From an uncultured Clostridia bacterium (GTDB lineage Bacteria; Bacillota; Clostridia; Oscillospirales; Oscillospiraceae): a stretch of DNA of 8,211 bases. The position numbers and the translations under genes were made by a program. Numbering within the stretch: position 1 is the stretch's first letter; every line of letters begins with the position of its first letter. The stretch covers positions 1-8,211 of the forward strand of contig CALZAG010000070.1 in the NCBI GenBank assembly GCA_945613045.1, given 5' to 3'. Of this stretch, positions 1 to 5,980 are shown in pieces. The notes under the pieces are model-generated. The model was given only the letters and a program-made list of their open reading frames with translations. It was not told the origin of the DNA and did no database searches.

Positions 1-1089
1 AGCTGTTATAAATATCTGGACTTTTCATGGGCAGAAGCTCCTGATGTGCCAATAGAAAAACTGTTCATAAAATCCGGTGAAGTTGATTATCAGGGCATTG
101 TAATGGCAGCCGAAAAGATGCTGAGCCTTGAGGAGGATCTGCAGCTCCCGGAAAGCATCCAAAGCGGCGAATTTATCTCCGCCTGCTCAAGCCTTGATGT
201 AGAAAGCAGCGAGGTGATAGGCAGCAAGCTTATAATAAAAGGCCGGGCACATATAGAAGCGCTGTATGCCGTATCCTCCGCTCCCGAGACAGCGGAGTTC
301 AGCATAGGCTTTTCCCTGCTTTTTGAGCTTCCTGAGGATGTTAAAGAGCCCAAAGTCCGTGCCGTGGGCATGGTCACCGGGCAGTATTTTGAGCCTTTGG
401 GCGAAAAGCTCGCGGCGGATATCCGCGGAGCGATACAAATCTTATGCACCGAGCAGCAGCACATAAGATGCATAGACGATGCGTACGCCTGCGGTATGGA
501 GCTTAGCATGAACTCCATTCAGTTTAAGTATTTGAGTGCTGCCTCCTGCACGACCTCCAATGAGAGCATATCACTTTCATATAACTCGGATTACGGGATA
601 AGCAGGATACTGTGCGCCCATGCCTCATGCGCGGCTCTCGATATCACAGACGGGCATATATCCACACCGGTGAGCGCGGACATAATCTATGCCGACAGCG
701 AAGGCTCGCTGCGCTCCTGCAGAGTGCGGGGCGCCGCAGAGATCCCGTATGAAATAAGCGGAGGATACGAGCTTGAGTCGGTACGCATAAGAAATATTAA
801 GGCTGCCGCAAAAGCTGATGGAGCCGTGATAAATGTTACCATTGATATAGAGGCTGAGTTTTGCACCGTTATGCGCAACGAGGTGACGATGATAAACGAT
901 ATAAGCGCCGAGCCCTGTGAATCGGGCAGAGCCGGAGCCTCCGCTTATATGTGCAGAGCACTTGACGGGGATCTGTGGAGCATAGCAAAAAAATATGGCT
1001 CCGATATAGAGTTAATAAAAGAGATAAATTCACTTGAGGATGATGAGAGCATTGAAGGCAGGCTGCTGCTGATACCCGTAGTGCGGTAG
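1..1089 (+). CDS. SipL-like spore morphogenesis protein (SPOCS/DUF3794 repeats + C-terminal LysM), 5' partial
   Basis: The reading frame is open from base 1, so the gene begins upstream; 362 residues are visible. A GTG at 46 is in frame but has no convincing ribosome site and is probably internal. A SPOCS/DUF3794-like beta-rich segment lies at about nt 130-330, with the family pattern of a short strand, 'GSKLIIKG' and 'IEALY'. An 'IDDAYACGMEL' segment near nt 472-505 resembles the DAY-type linker between such repeats. A second SPOCS-like segment covers about nt 565-770. The end, about nt 946-1080, is a LysM-like module ('DLWSIAKKYG', then 'LLLIPV'). This architecture is that of SipL, which in C. 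difficile binds the coat protein SpoIVA through its LysM domain and is made in the mother cell under sigma-E. The 9-base gap to spoIIIAA suggests co-transcription. Another DUF3794-LysM paralogue is possible, so no symbol is given. Confidence 0.85.
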   Translation, partial: SCYKYLDFSWAEAPDVPIEKLFIKSGEVDYQGIVMAAEKMLSLEEDLQLPESIQSGEFISACSSLDVESSEVIGSKLIIKGRAHIEALYAVSSAPETAEFSIGFSLLFELPEDVKEPKVRAVGMVTGQYFEPLGEKLAADIRGAIQILCTEQQHIRCIDDAYACGMELSMNSIQFKYLSAASCTTSNESISLSYNSDYGISRILCAHASCAALDITDGHISTPVSADIIYADSEGSLRSCRVRGAAEIPYEISGGYELESVRIRNIKAAAKADGAVINVTIDIEAEFCTVMRNEVTMINDISAEPCESGRAGASAYMCRALDGDLWSIAKKYGSDIELIKEINSLEDDESIEGRLLLIPVVR

Positions 1090-1098
1090 GAGAATGCT

Positions 1099-1965
1099 AT
1101 GAACACATATGAAAAGGCTCTCGGGCTGCTGCCGCGTCGGCTGCTGACGGAATGCTCAGACATACCTTCATCTGAGGCGGAGGAATTCCGCCTCAGAGCG
1201 GGAAGACGAGCAACATTACTTATCGGGGGAACGGAGACGCCAATATCTTCAGTTCCGGTCGACACAAGTGACATCGACAGCGTTATCGAGCGGGCAACTA
1301 ACGCCTCGGTGCATACTGCGCAAAGCAGTATCGCAAAAGGGTTCATTAATTGCTCCGGCGGCATCAGGATAGGCCTGTGCGGGACAGGCATAATCGACAA
1401 AGATAAGGTCACCGGAATGCGCGGCATAAGCTCGCTTGCAATAAGAATACCGCACGAGATCAGAGGCTGCGGACAAGCGGCGATCGACAAGGTAAAGGCA
1501 GATACAGTGGGCAGTGTACTGATCCTGTCGCCGCCTGGATACGGAAAGACCACCTTTCTGCGCGAGTGCATAAGGCAGTTGTCAGACTCAGGAAAGCGGG
1601 TGTCAGTTGCCGACGAGCGCGGAGAGCTTGCCGCGGTACACAGGGGTGTTCCCCAATTCGACCTTGGAAAAGCAAGTGATATCATGTCCGGTGTTCCCAA
1701 GGCGCAGGCGGTCATGATGCTGCTGAGAGCCATGAACCCGCAAATAATTGCCATGGACGAGATAAGCTCTCCCGAGGATGTAGAAGCCGCCGAAACGGCG
1801 TCCGGCTGCGGAGTGAGGCTTATTGCGACGGCTCACGCAGCAGATAAATCTGAGCTGTACCGCAGACCGGTATACAGAAGGCTGCTTGAGCTCGGAGTGT
1901 TTAAAAACACAGTCGTTATTGAAAACCGCTGCGGAAGACGCAGCTATTCATACGAGGAGCTATGA
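1099..1965 (+). CDS. spoIIIAA: Stage III sporulation protein AA, secretion-type ATPase
   Basis: This is the cytoplasmic ATPase thought to power or assemble the SpoIIIA-SpoIIQ channel in the mother cell; it belongs to the PilT/type II and IV secretion ATPase superfamily. The 288 residues compare with about 307 in B. subtilis. The Walker A motif is SPPGYGKTT at residues 144-152 and the Walker B motif is IIAMDE at 216-221. ATAHA at 243-247 follows, at the usual sensor position. A conserved 'ADERGELAA' stretch at 171-179 is typical of SpoIIIAA. There are no membrane segments or signal peptide. The ATG at 1099 is preceded by AGGAG at 1088-1092, six bases upstream, which overlaps the stop codon of the preceding gene. 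The position as first gene of the eight-gene spoIIIA cluster makes the identification secure. In B. subtilis the operon is under sigma-E; I could not pick out a clear sigma-E promoter directly upstream. Confidence 0.97.
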   Translation: MNTYEKALGLLPRRLLTECSDIPSSEAEEFRLRAGRRATLLIGGTETPISSVPVDTSDIDSVIERATNASVHTAQSSIAKGFINCSGGIRIGLCGTGIIDKDKVTGMRGISSLAIRIPHEIRGCGQAAIDKVKADTVGSVLILSPPGYGKTTFLRECIRQLSDSGKRVSVADERGELAAVHRGVPQFDLGKASDIMSGVPKAQAVMMLLRAMNPQIIAMDEISSPEDVEAAETASGCGVRLIATAHAADKSELYRRPVYRRLLELGVFKNTVVIENRCGRRSYSYEEL

Positions 1966-1966
1966 T

Positions 1967-2476
1967 ATGAATTGGCTTGGTGCAGCGATCATCGTAGCGG
2001 CCTGCTCGGTGATCGGCATAAATAAAGCCAGGTCACTTGGCAATACCGAAAAATGTTATGCGGCGCTTATCTCTGTGCTTGAGATCGCTAAAGGCGAGAT
2101 ATGCACGCGCAGAGCGCCCATGGATGAGGTATTCAGAGTTCTGGCGGAAGGCGCGGCGAAGCCGGTCAGGCCATTCGTATCCGGCGCGGCGGCTCAGCTT
2201 ACGGCGCTGGGAGATCATTCCTTCGCTGAGATATGGTGCGGCTGTGCGGACAAGTATTTGACGCAGCTTTCACAGGCATCCATTGCCTCCGTAAAGAGTC
2301 TCGGCAGCAGTCTGGGGCGGTATGACGCCGAAATGCAATGCGCGGCTATCGAAAGATGCATGGCCTTACTCTCACAGGAGCAGCAGGCGTTCAGCTCCGG
2401 ACTTAGCGCCAACAAAAGAATGTACATAGGCATAAGCAGCGGGATGGGCCTGATTATAGCCATCATGCTGCTGTAA
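1967..2476 (+). CDS. spoIIIAB: Stage III sporulation protein AB
   Basis: SpoIIIAB is a mother-cell membrane protein of the engulfment-stage channel, distantly related to the type II secretion platform protein GspF. The product is 169 residues (about 171 in B. subtilis). A hydrophobic segment at residues 2-18 and another at 151-169 flank a helical cytoplasmic part, the usual topology. Conserved features include the 'YAALISVLEIAKGEI' helix at 31-45 and the C-terminal 'NKRMYIGISSGMGL'. The frame stays open upstream to an ATG at 1823, but that start would overlap spoIIIAA by over 140 bases and add 48 unrelated residues. The ATG at 1967 has GAGGAG at 1954-1959, sits one base after the spoIIIAA stop, and gives the family length, so it was chosen. 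Confidence 0.95.
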   Translation: MNWLGAAIIVAACSVIGINKARSLGNTEKCYAALISVLEIAKGEICTRRAPMDEVFRVLAEGAAKPVRPFVSGAAAQLTALGDHSFAEIWCGCADKYLTQLSQASIASVKSLGSSLGRYDAEMQCAAIERCMALLSQEQQAFSSGLSANKRMYIGISSGMGLIIAIMLL

Positions 2477-2488
2477 TACGGAGGAAAA

Positions 2489-2683
2489 ATGGAGATCGAT
2501 CTGATATTTAAAATCGCGGCAGTCGGCATATTGGTTGCTGTTCTGAACATTTTGCTGACCCGCTCCGGCAGGGACGAACAGGCTCTGATGACAACGATAG
2601 CGGCGCTCGTTGTAGTACTTATCGTAGTGGTGCAGAAGATAAGCGAGCTGTTCGGATTAATCAAGGCCCTGTTTCAGCTGTAA
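2489..2683 (+). CDS. spoIIIAC: Stage III sporulation protein AC
   Basis: This is a small polytopic membrane component of the SpoIIIA complex in the mother-cell membrane. It has 64 residues (about 68 in B. subtilis). Two hydrophobic helices, about residues 5-23 and 33-55, are joined by a short polar turn 'TRSGRDEQ', a conserved family feature. The start is strongly marked: GGAGG at 2480-2484 lies four bases before the ATG. It follows spoIIIAB after 12 bases, and its TAA stop shares one base with the spoIIIAD start, so the two should be translationally coupled. SpoIIIAC and SpoIIIAD are sequence-related; neither has a known enzymatic activity. The identity rests on length, the two-helix pattern and exact operon position. 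Confidence 0.95.
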   Translation: MEIDLIFKIAAVGILVAVLNILLTRSGRDEQALMTTIAALVVVLIVVVQKISELFGLIKALFQL

Positions 2684-3069
2684 TGGACATTGTTATCAAA
2701 GGGGCGGCGGTGGGAATAATCGCGGCGCTGTGCGCCCTGCTCATCAAAAAAAGCAATCAGGATATGGGGCTTGCCGTTGCTATAGCGGCAGCGGCTGTTA
2801 TATGTATTGCGTCGGCTGAACTGTTCGGCAGCATTTTTGATGTTATTCATCACGCCATAAGCAGTACGGGACTCAGCTCCGCCGTTTTCATGCCGATAGT
2901 AAAATGCGTAGGCATAGCAATAATCGTAAACATCAGCGCAAGTCTATGCAAGGACGCCGGACAGTCGGGGATAGCCTCTGCGGTCGACCTTTTGGGCGCG
3001 GCGGCCGCAGTATTCACGGCTATGCCTCTGATAAAATCACTTCTTGAAATGATCGGTGAACTCGTATGA
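2683..3069 (+). CDS. spoIIIAD: Stage III sporulation protein AD
   Basis: SpoIIIAD is a multi-span membrane component of the SpoIIIA-SpoIIQ channel. Its 128 residues (about 133 in B. subtilis) hold hydrophobic segments near residues 5-21, 30-52, 68-86 and 100-122. The family signature 'SLCKDAGQSGIASAVDLLGA' (86-105) is clear, and the C-terminal 'AMPLIKSLLEMIGELV' is also typical. No good Shine-Dalgarno sequence precedes the ATG; the start overlaps the spoIIIAC stop as TAATG, which suggests termination-reinitiation. The gene ends in an ATGA overlap with spoIIIAE. The role is known only from genetics: the B. subtilis proteins are needed for sigma-G activity in the forespore. Confidence 0.95.
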   Translation: MDIVIKGAAVGIIAALCALLIKKSNQDMGLAVAIAAAAVICIASAELFGSIFDVIHHAISSTGLSSAVFMPIVKCVGIAIIVNISASLCKDAGQSGIASAVDLLGAAAAVFTAMPLIKSLLEMIGELV

Positions 3070-4121
3070 AAAAGCTGCTGCTGATAATTGTATTTGCCGT
3101 TATCCTGACCGGCTCATGCCATGCGGAGCTTTACGATGAAAACGAGCTGCGCGGCGCTCTTCCCGAATACGCGGACGAGCTGATGGGTGATGATACCGCC
3201 GACACCGATAAAAGCCTTGGCGCGCTGGCGGCGGAGCTTAAAGACAGCATATCGGAAAATATGGGGTCTGCGCTCAAAAAAGCAATTGCGATAATAGCAG
3301 TTGCCATGATCTGCTCAATGCTGAACGTTTTTTCTGAGGATACACCGGACTATGTATCGTTGGGCGGCTGTGCGGCGATAGCGATAATAAGTATTGCCGA
3401 CGTAAACTCGTTTATCAATTCAAGCGCCGATGCGCTAAATTCCATATCTGTTTTTTCAAAAACCCTGTTGCCGGCCCTGTGCGCGGCGGGGGCCGCCTGC
3501 GGAACGCTTGGCTCGGCAACGGCAAAATACGCAGCGTCGGTGCTTTTCATGGATGCATTCGTCACAACGGCTCAATATGTTATCATGCCGCTTATATATG
3601 CGTATCTCGCCGTGCACATTGCAGCTGTATCAATGGACAACAAAAGCCTTGCAAGCGTATCAAAGCTGATAAAGTGGCTGTGTACTTGTCTTATGACCCT
3701 TATAGCGCTCGCCTTCACAGTATATATCGGTCTGAGCTCGGTCATTGCCTCCGGCGGAGACGCAGTAGCCTCAAAATTTACAAAAACAGCAATATCCACA
3801 GCCCTGCCGGTAGTCGGCAGCATAATATCCGACGCAGCCTCAACAGTGGTCGCCGGGGCTGAGGCACTGCGAAACTCGGTTGGCGTGTTCGGGATGCTCG
3901 CCGTATTGGCTATCTGCGTTGCGCCGTTTGCGGTGATGGGTATAAATTATCTTGCATATAAGGCCGCAGCGGCGATGATACAGGTCTTCAGGGCCGATAA
4001 GCTGTCATCACTTGCAGACGGTATTGGAAGCGCAATAGGTATGCTGCTCGGCCTGATCGGCTGCTGCGCTGTGATATTGTTCATTTCTATAGGAATCTCC
4101 ATAAAGGCGGTGGGCGGATGA
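3066..4121 (+). CDS. spoIIIAE: Stage III sporulation protein AE, polytopic membrane protein
   Basis: This is the largest membrane protein of the SpoIIIA complex. It has 351 residues against about 399 in B. subtilis. The first 20 residues look like a signal peptide (MKK, a hydrophobic core, then CHA before ELYDE). An acidic extracytoplasmic stretch follows at 21-65, then many hydrophobic segments near 69-89, 97-113, 131-147, 168-189, 203-227, 273-296 and 322-347. The motif 'SKFTKTAISTALPVVGSIIS' at 236-255 matches the most conserved part of the family, which resembles a permease fold. The start lies in an ATGA overlap with spoIIIAD (3066-3069) and has only a weak purine-rich GGTGA upstream, so translation is probably coupled. 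The stop overlaps the spoIIIAF start in the same way. The shortening relative to B. subtilis is mainly in the loops. Confidence 0.95.
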   Translation: MKKLLLIIVFAVILTGSCHAELYDENELRGALPEYADELMGDDTADTDKSLGALAAELKDSISENMGSALKKAIAIIAVAMICSMLNVFSEDTPDYVSLGGCAAIAIISIADVNSFINSSADALNSISVFSKTLLPALCAAGAACGTLGSATAKYAASVLFMDAFVTTAQYVIMPLIYAYLAVHIAAVSMDNKSLASVSKLIKWLCTCLMTLIALAFTVYIGLSSVIASGGDAVASKFTKTAISTALPVVGSIISDAASTVVAGAEALRNSVGVFGMLAVLAICVAPFAVMGINYLAYKAAAAMIQVFRADKLSSLADGIGSAIGMLLGLIGCCAVILFISIGISIKAVGG

Positions 4122-4606
4122 TGGCAGAAGCTCTCAGAGCGTGGCTGAATGCTGTAATTTACACCGGCGTCATATGCGGTATAGCGCTCATGATCACTCC
4201 AGGCGGCAGAGTAAAAAAGGCTCTTACCGTACTTTGCGGCGCCGCAATGTGCGTTGCATTCATATCGCCGCTTGCCGGTATCGACTTAGACGGCTATTCG
4301 GAGACTTTGGCCGGCTTCAAGCTCGAGGCTGAGGCCTTTGCGGCGCAGGGCGAAAGCTACAGCAAAAATTTAAATCGCACTATCATAGAGGATGAGTGCG
4401 AAGCATATATATTGGACAAAGCCGAAAATTTAGGAGTGCAGCTTGATGAGGTAGAGGTCTTAGCCGTTTGGAGCGATGAAGGATACTGGTATCCGTCGGA
4501 AGCGGCGATAAAAGGCAGCTTAAATCAGGCTCAGCGGGAGAGAATGAGCGCGTATATCGAAGCGGAGCTCGGGATAAGCACAGATAAGCAGCAATGGAGC
4601 GAGTAA
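4118..4606 (+). CDS. spoIIIAF: Stage III sporulation protein AF, membrane-anchored ring-building domain
   Basis: SpoIIIAF is anchored in the mother-cell membrane with a ring-building-type domain in the intermembrane space. Its 162 residues (about 206 in B. subtilis) start with two hydrophobic helices at about 11-27 and 35-53, separated by the conserved 'TPGGRVKK' turn and followed by 'ISPLAGIDL'. After a linker comes an alpha-beta domain at about 84-160 ('EDECEAYILDKAENLGV', then strand 'VEVLAVW', then helix and terminal 'ELGISTDKQQW'), which matches the family end. Two adjacent start codons are possible, ATG at 4118 (overlapping the spoIIIAE stop as ATGA) and ATG at 4121; the first was kept because of the coupling. 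The upstream GGCGG is a weak ribosome site. Confidence 0.93.
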   Translation: MMAEALRAWLNAVIYTGVICGIALMITPGGRVKKALTVLCGAAMCVAFISPLAGIDLDGYSETLAGFKLEAEAFAAQGESYSKNLNRTIIEDECEAYILDKAENLGVQLDEVEVLAVWSDEGYWYPSEAAIKGSLNQAQRERMSAYIEAELGISTDKQQWSE

Positions 4607-4951
4607 ATGAAAACTGATAAGATAAAAAAACTGATCGACAAATATAAATATCCCTTGCTGGCGCTGCTTCTGGGGATCGTTATAATGCTTGTCCCGACAG
4701 GAAAGGTAAGCACGGATAAACCGGATAATACCTCAGCGGACGACGAGATAAGGCTTGAGACAGTGCTTGAGAAGTGCGAAGGGGTAGGGGAGGCGAAAGT
4801 GCTGCTTTCCGAAAACGGAGCCGTAATTGTTTGCGAGGGAGCTGAAAATCCGGAGGTGAGGCTATCAATAATAAGAGCAGTAGAGGCTTTCACGGGATTT
4901 TCAAGCGACAGGATACAAGTTTTAAAAACTGCGCTGAATATGGGAGGGTAA
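4607..4951 (+). CDS. spoIIIAG: Stage III sporulation protein AG, minimal form
   Basis: SpoIIIAG forms a large ring in the space between mother cell and forespore in B. subtilis. Here it is only 114 residues, about half the B. subtilis length (229). A single hydrophobic helix at 15-30 ('YPLLALLLGIVIMLVP') is followed by a short polar linker and a compact ring-building fold at about 47-108: helix 'RLETVLEKCEGV', strand 'EAKVLLS', strand 'GAVIVCEGA', helix 'PEVRLSIIRAVEAFTG', strand 'DRIQVLK'. The long segment that normally separates the first two strands (the beta insertion in the B. subtilis ring structure) is reduced to about three residues. All core motifs are intact and the frame is clean, so this looks like a compact protein and not a broken gene. 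The ATG directly follows the spoIIIAF stop, with GGAG at 4596-4599. Confidence 0.92.
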   Translation: MKTDKIKKLIDKYKYPLLALLLGIVIMLVPTGKVSTDKPDNTSADDEIRLETVLEKCEGVGEAKVLLSENGAVIVCEGAENPEVRLSIIRAVEAFTGFSSDRIQVLKTALNMGG

Positions 4952-4952
4952 C

Positions 4953-5492
4953 ATGAAAAATCTGAAACGTAATATTACGATCGCAGCCGTCCTGCTGCTT
5001 GTGTGCGCAGCGGTTTATTTGAACTGGTCATACAACAACCAATGGGGCAAAGCCGACCCGGCAATGGTAAAGGCGGAGGACGCGGCGATGGAGGCCGCAA
5101 ACGAGGCTTATGAGGCCGCCAACACGGCAGGATCATCAGGGTACTTTGCCGAAGCGAGACTTAACAGGCAGGTATCCCGCGACGAGGCGATAAAGCTTCT
5201 TGAGGATGCTGTCGCATCGGAAACAGCCTCTCAGGAGACTATAGATTCAGCGATGAACGCTATCTCCGCCATGGCAAATTACTCCATGAAAGAATCCCAG
5301 CTTGAGAATAAGCTGCTTGCAAAGGACTTTTCCGACTGTGTTGTGTACATGAGCGACAATTCCATAACCGTTGCGGTTCCTGCTCCGGCTGAGGGGCTGA
5401 GCGAAGCGGCGGTTGCCAGAATAACCGAAACCGTGACCAGTGAAACAGCTTACACGGCAGCTCAGCTTAATGTAATAGAGGTACCTGCATAA
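4953..5492 (+). CDS. spoIIIAH: Stage III sporulation protein AH, SpoIIQ-binding channel protein
   Basis: SpoIIIAH is the mother-cell partner of forespore SpoIIQ; the two interact across the intermembrane space through a domain related to YscJ/FliF ring proteins. It has 179 residues (about 218 in B. subtilis). One N-terminal hydrophobic anchor lies at 7-24. An alanine- and glutamate-rich linker (about 38-60) precedes the hallmark 'YFAEARLNRQVSRDEAIKLL' at 64-83, and the ring-building alpha-beta domain covers about 95-177 and ends 'QLNVIEVPA'. GGAGG at 4943-4947 lies five bases before the ATG. It is the last gene of the sporulation operon; its TAA stop runs directly into the terminator stem. 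The forespore partner gene spoIIQ is not in the window. Confidence 0.95.
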   Translation: MKNLKRNITIAAVLLLVCAAVYLNWSYNNQWGKADPAMVKAEDAAMEAANEAYEAANTAGSSGYFAEARLNRQVSRDEAIKLLEDAVASETASQETIDSAMNAISAMANYSMKESQLENKLLAKDFSDCVVYMSDNSITVAVPAPAEGLSEAAVARITETVTSETAYTAAQLNVIEVPA

Positions 5493-5518
5493 AAAAGACG
5501 GGAAAACCCGTCTTTTTT
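5491..5518 (+). terminator. Intrinsic terminator of the spoIIIA operon
   Basis: A perfect hairpin: AAAAAAGACGGG (5491-5502), AAAA loop (5503-5506), CCCGTCTTTTTT (5507-5518). The GC-rich core GACGGG/CCCGTC is followed by a six-T run, with further T-rich sequence at 5521-5529. The left arm begins inside the spoIIIAH stop codon. The A tract upstream gives it a symmetrical form, but no minus-strand gene ends here, so its use is to stop the sporulation transcript before the asp23-nusB operon. Confidence 0.95.
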
Positions 5519-5520
5519 GC

Positions 5521-5549
5521 TTTATTTTTGCCTGTGATTGTGGTAAAAT
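5521..5549 (+). promoter_or_regulatory. Putative extended -10 promoter for the asp23-nusB-xseAB-ispA operon
   Basis: TGGTAAAAT at 5541-5549 is a good extended -10 element (TG, one base, TAAAAT at 5544-5549). A 17-base spacer upstream leads to TTTATT at 5521-5526, a weak -35 with three of six consensus bases; extended -10 promoters often tolerate this. Transcription would start near 5555-5557 and give a leader of about 45 bases. The location just after a terminator and before a new operon supports the call. It would be a vegetative (sigma-A type) promoter. No transcript data are available here. Confidence 0.6.
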
Positions 5550-5589
5550 ACTAAGACCGAATACATGCGCTTGATGCGCAGGCAAAAAT
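5524..5589. repeat. Perfect 11-bp inverted repeat flanking the asp23 promoter
   Basis: ATTTTTGCCTG at 5524-5534 and CAGGCAAAAAT at 5579-5589 are exact reverse complements separated by 44 bases. The left arm lies between the proposed -35 and -10 elements; the right arm ends one base before the Shine-Dalgarno sequence of asp23. If the promoter call is right, only the right arm is in the transcript, so the symmetry would act on DNA, as a pair of operator half-sites that could loop. If transcripts read through from upstream, the arms could pair as RNA close to the ribosome site. I do not recognise the motif as a known operator. Confidence 0.6.
5566..5580 (+). other. Small hairpin in the asp23 leader
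   Basis: TGCGC (5566-5570), TTGAT loop (5571-5575), GCGCA (5576-5580) form a five-bp GC-rich stem ten bases before the Shine-Dalgarno sequence. Its right arm shares two bases (5579-5580) with the right arm of the larger inverted repeat, so the two structures would compete if both form in RNA. It lacks a T-run and is not a terminator. The stem is short and may be chance. Confidence 0.35.
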
Positions 5590-5594
5590 GGAGG
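5590..5594 (+). promoter_or_regulatory. Ribosome binding site fixing the asp23 start
   Basis: GGAGG lies six bases before the ATG at 5601. It decides against an in-frame ATG at 5565, which lacks a ribosome site, would add 12 basic residues not expected in the family, and lies only about ten bases from the predicted transcription start. Confidence 0.85.
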
Positions 5595-5600
5595 CTCACT

Positions 5601-5963
5601 ATGGGTGATAACTACATCAGCTGCAGGGAGAAAAACGGCAGCATAAACATATCTGAAGACGTGATTTCCACTATGGTGCAGACCGCGATAACCGAGGTCG
5701 ATGGCGTTGCCGCCATATCCAACACAGCCGGAGGCGAGCTTGCGGAGCTTATCGGTTTAAAAACACTGTCCAAGGGAGTTAAGGTCCAGATCGTTGATGA
5801 CACGATAAAGGTCGACGCTATAATTCTTGTCCGCTATGGCTGCAATATAGTCAATGTCGCGCGTGAGGTGCAGAATTCCGTGACCGAGGCAGTTCAGGCT
5901 ATCACCGGCATCGACAAGTCGGAAGTCAACGTTCATGTTTCCGGCGTTGCTTTTGAAAAATAA
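5601..5963 (+). CDS. yqhY: Asp23/Gls24-family protein (YqhY type)
   Basis: The product is a 120-residue soluble protein of the Asp23/Gls24 (DUF322) family. Family features run the whole length: an N-terminal 'GSINISEDVISTMVQTAITE' (13-32), then 'VDGVAAIS', a glycine-rich turn, strands 'KGVKVQIV' and 'IKVDAIILVRYGCNI', the helix 'VAREVQNSVTEAVQAITG' (86-103) and terminal strand 'SEVNVHVSGVAF'. No membrane anchor is present. In B. subtilis the neighbour of nusB is YqhY, whose loss causes disturbed fatty-acid synthesis and acetyl-CoA carboxylase suppressor mutations, and which sits beside accB and accC; those acc genes are absent here. S. aureus Asp23 is an envelope-stress protein held at the membrane by AmaP; no amaP is visible. 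The position before nusB favours the YqhY branch. The molecular function is unknown. Confidence 0.92.
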   Translation: MGDNYISCREKNGSINISEDVISTMVQTAITEVDGVAAISNTAGGELAELIGLKTLSKGVKVQIVDDTIKVDAIILVRYGCNIVNVAREVQNSVTEAVQAITGIDKSEVNVHVSGVAFEK

Positions 5964-5980
5964 GCTGAGAGGAATACGGC

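Noticed and set aside
987..993. Run of seven A bases in the LysM region, considered as a frameshift or slippage site
   Set aside because: The frame is intact through the LysM module to a stop placed directly before spoIIIAA; no alternative frame gives a meaningful product.
945..1754. Long minus-strand open frame (269 codons) opposite spoIIIAA and the end of the SipL-like gene
   Set aside because: It lies antisense to well-recognised genes, its translation is serine-, proline- and leucine-rich with no recognisable domain, and no ribosome site or promoter supports it. It is a codon-bias shadow.
1823..1966. Upstream extension of spoIIIAB to an ATG at 1823
   Set aside because: It would overlap spoIIIAA by more than 140 bases and add 48 unrelated residues; the ATG at 1967 has a GAGGAG site and gives the family length.
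3108..3128. Possible lipobox (LTGSC) at the end of the SpoIIIAE signal sequence
   Set aside because: The residues before the cysteine do not fit the usual L-x-[GA]-C pattern, and the nearby CHA fits ordinary signal peptidase cleavage better.
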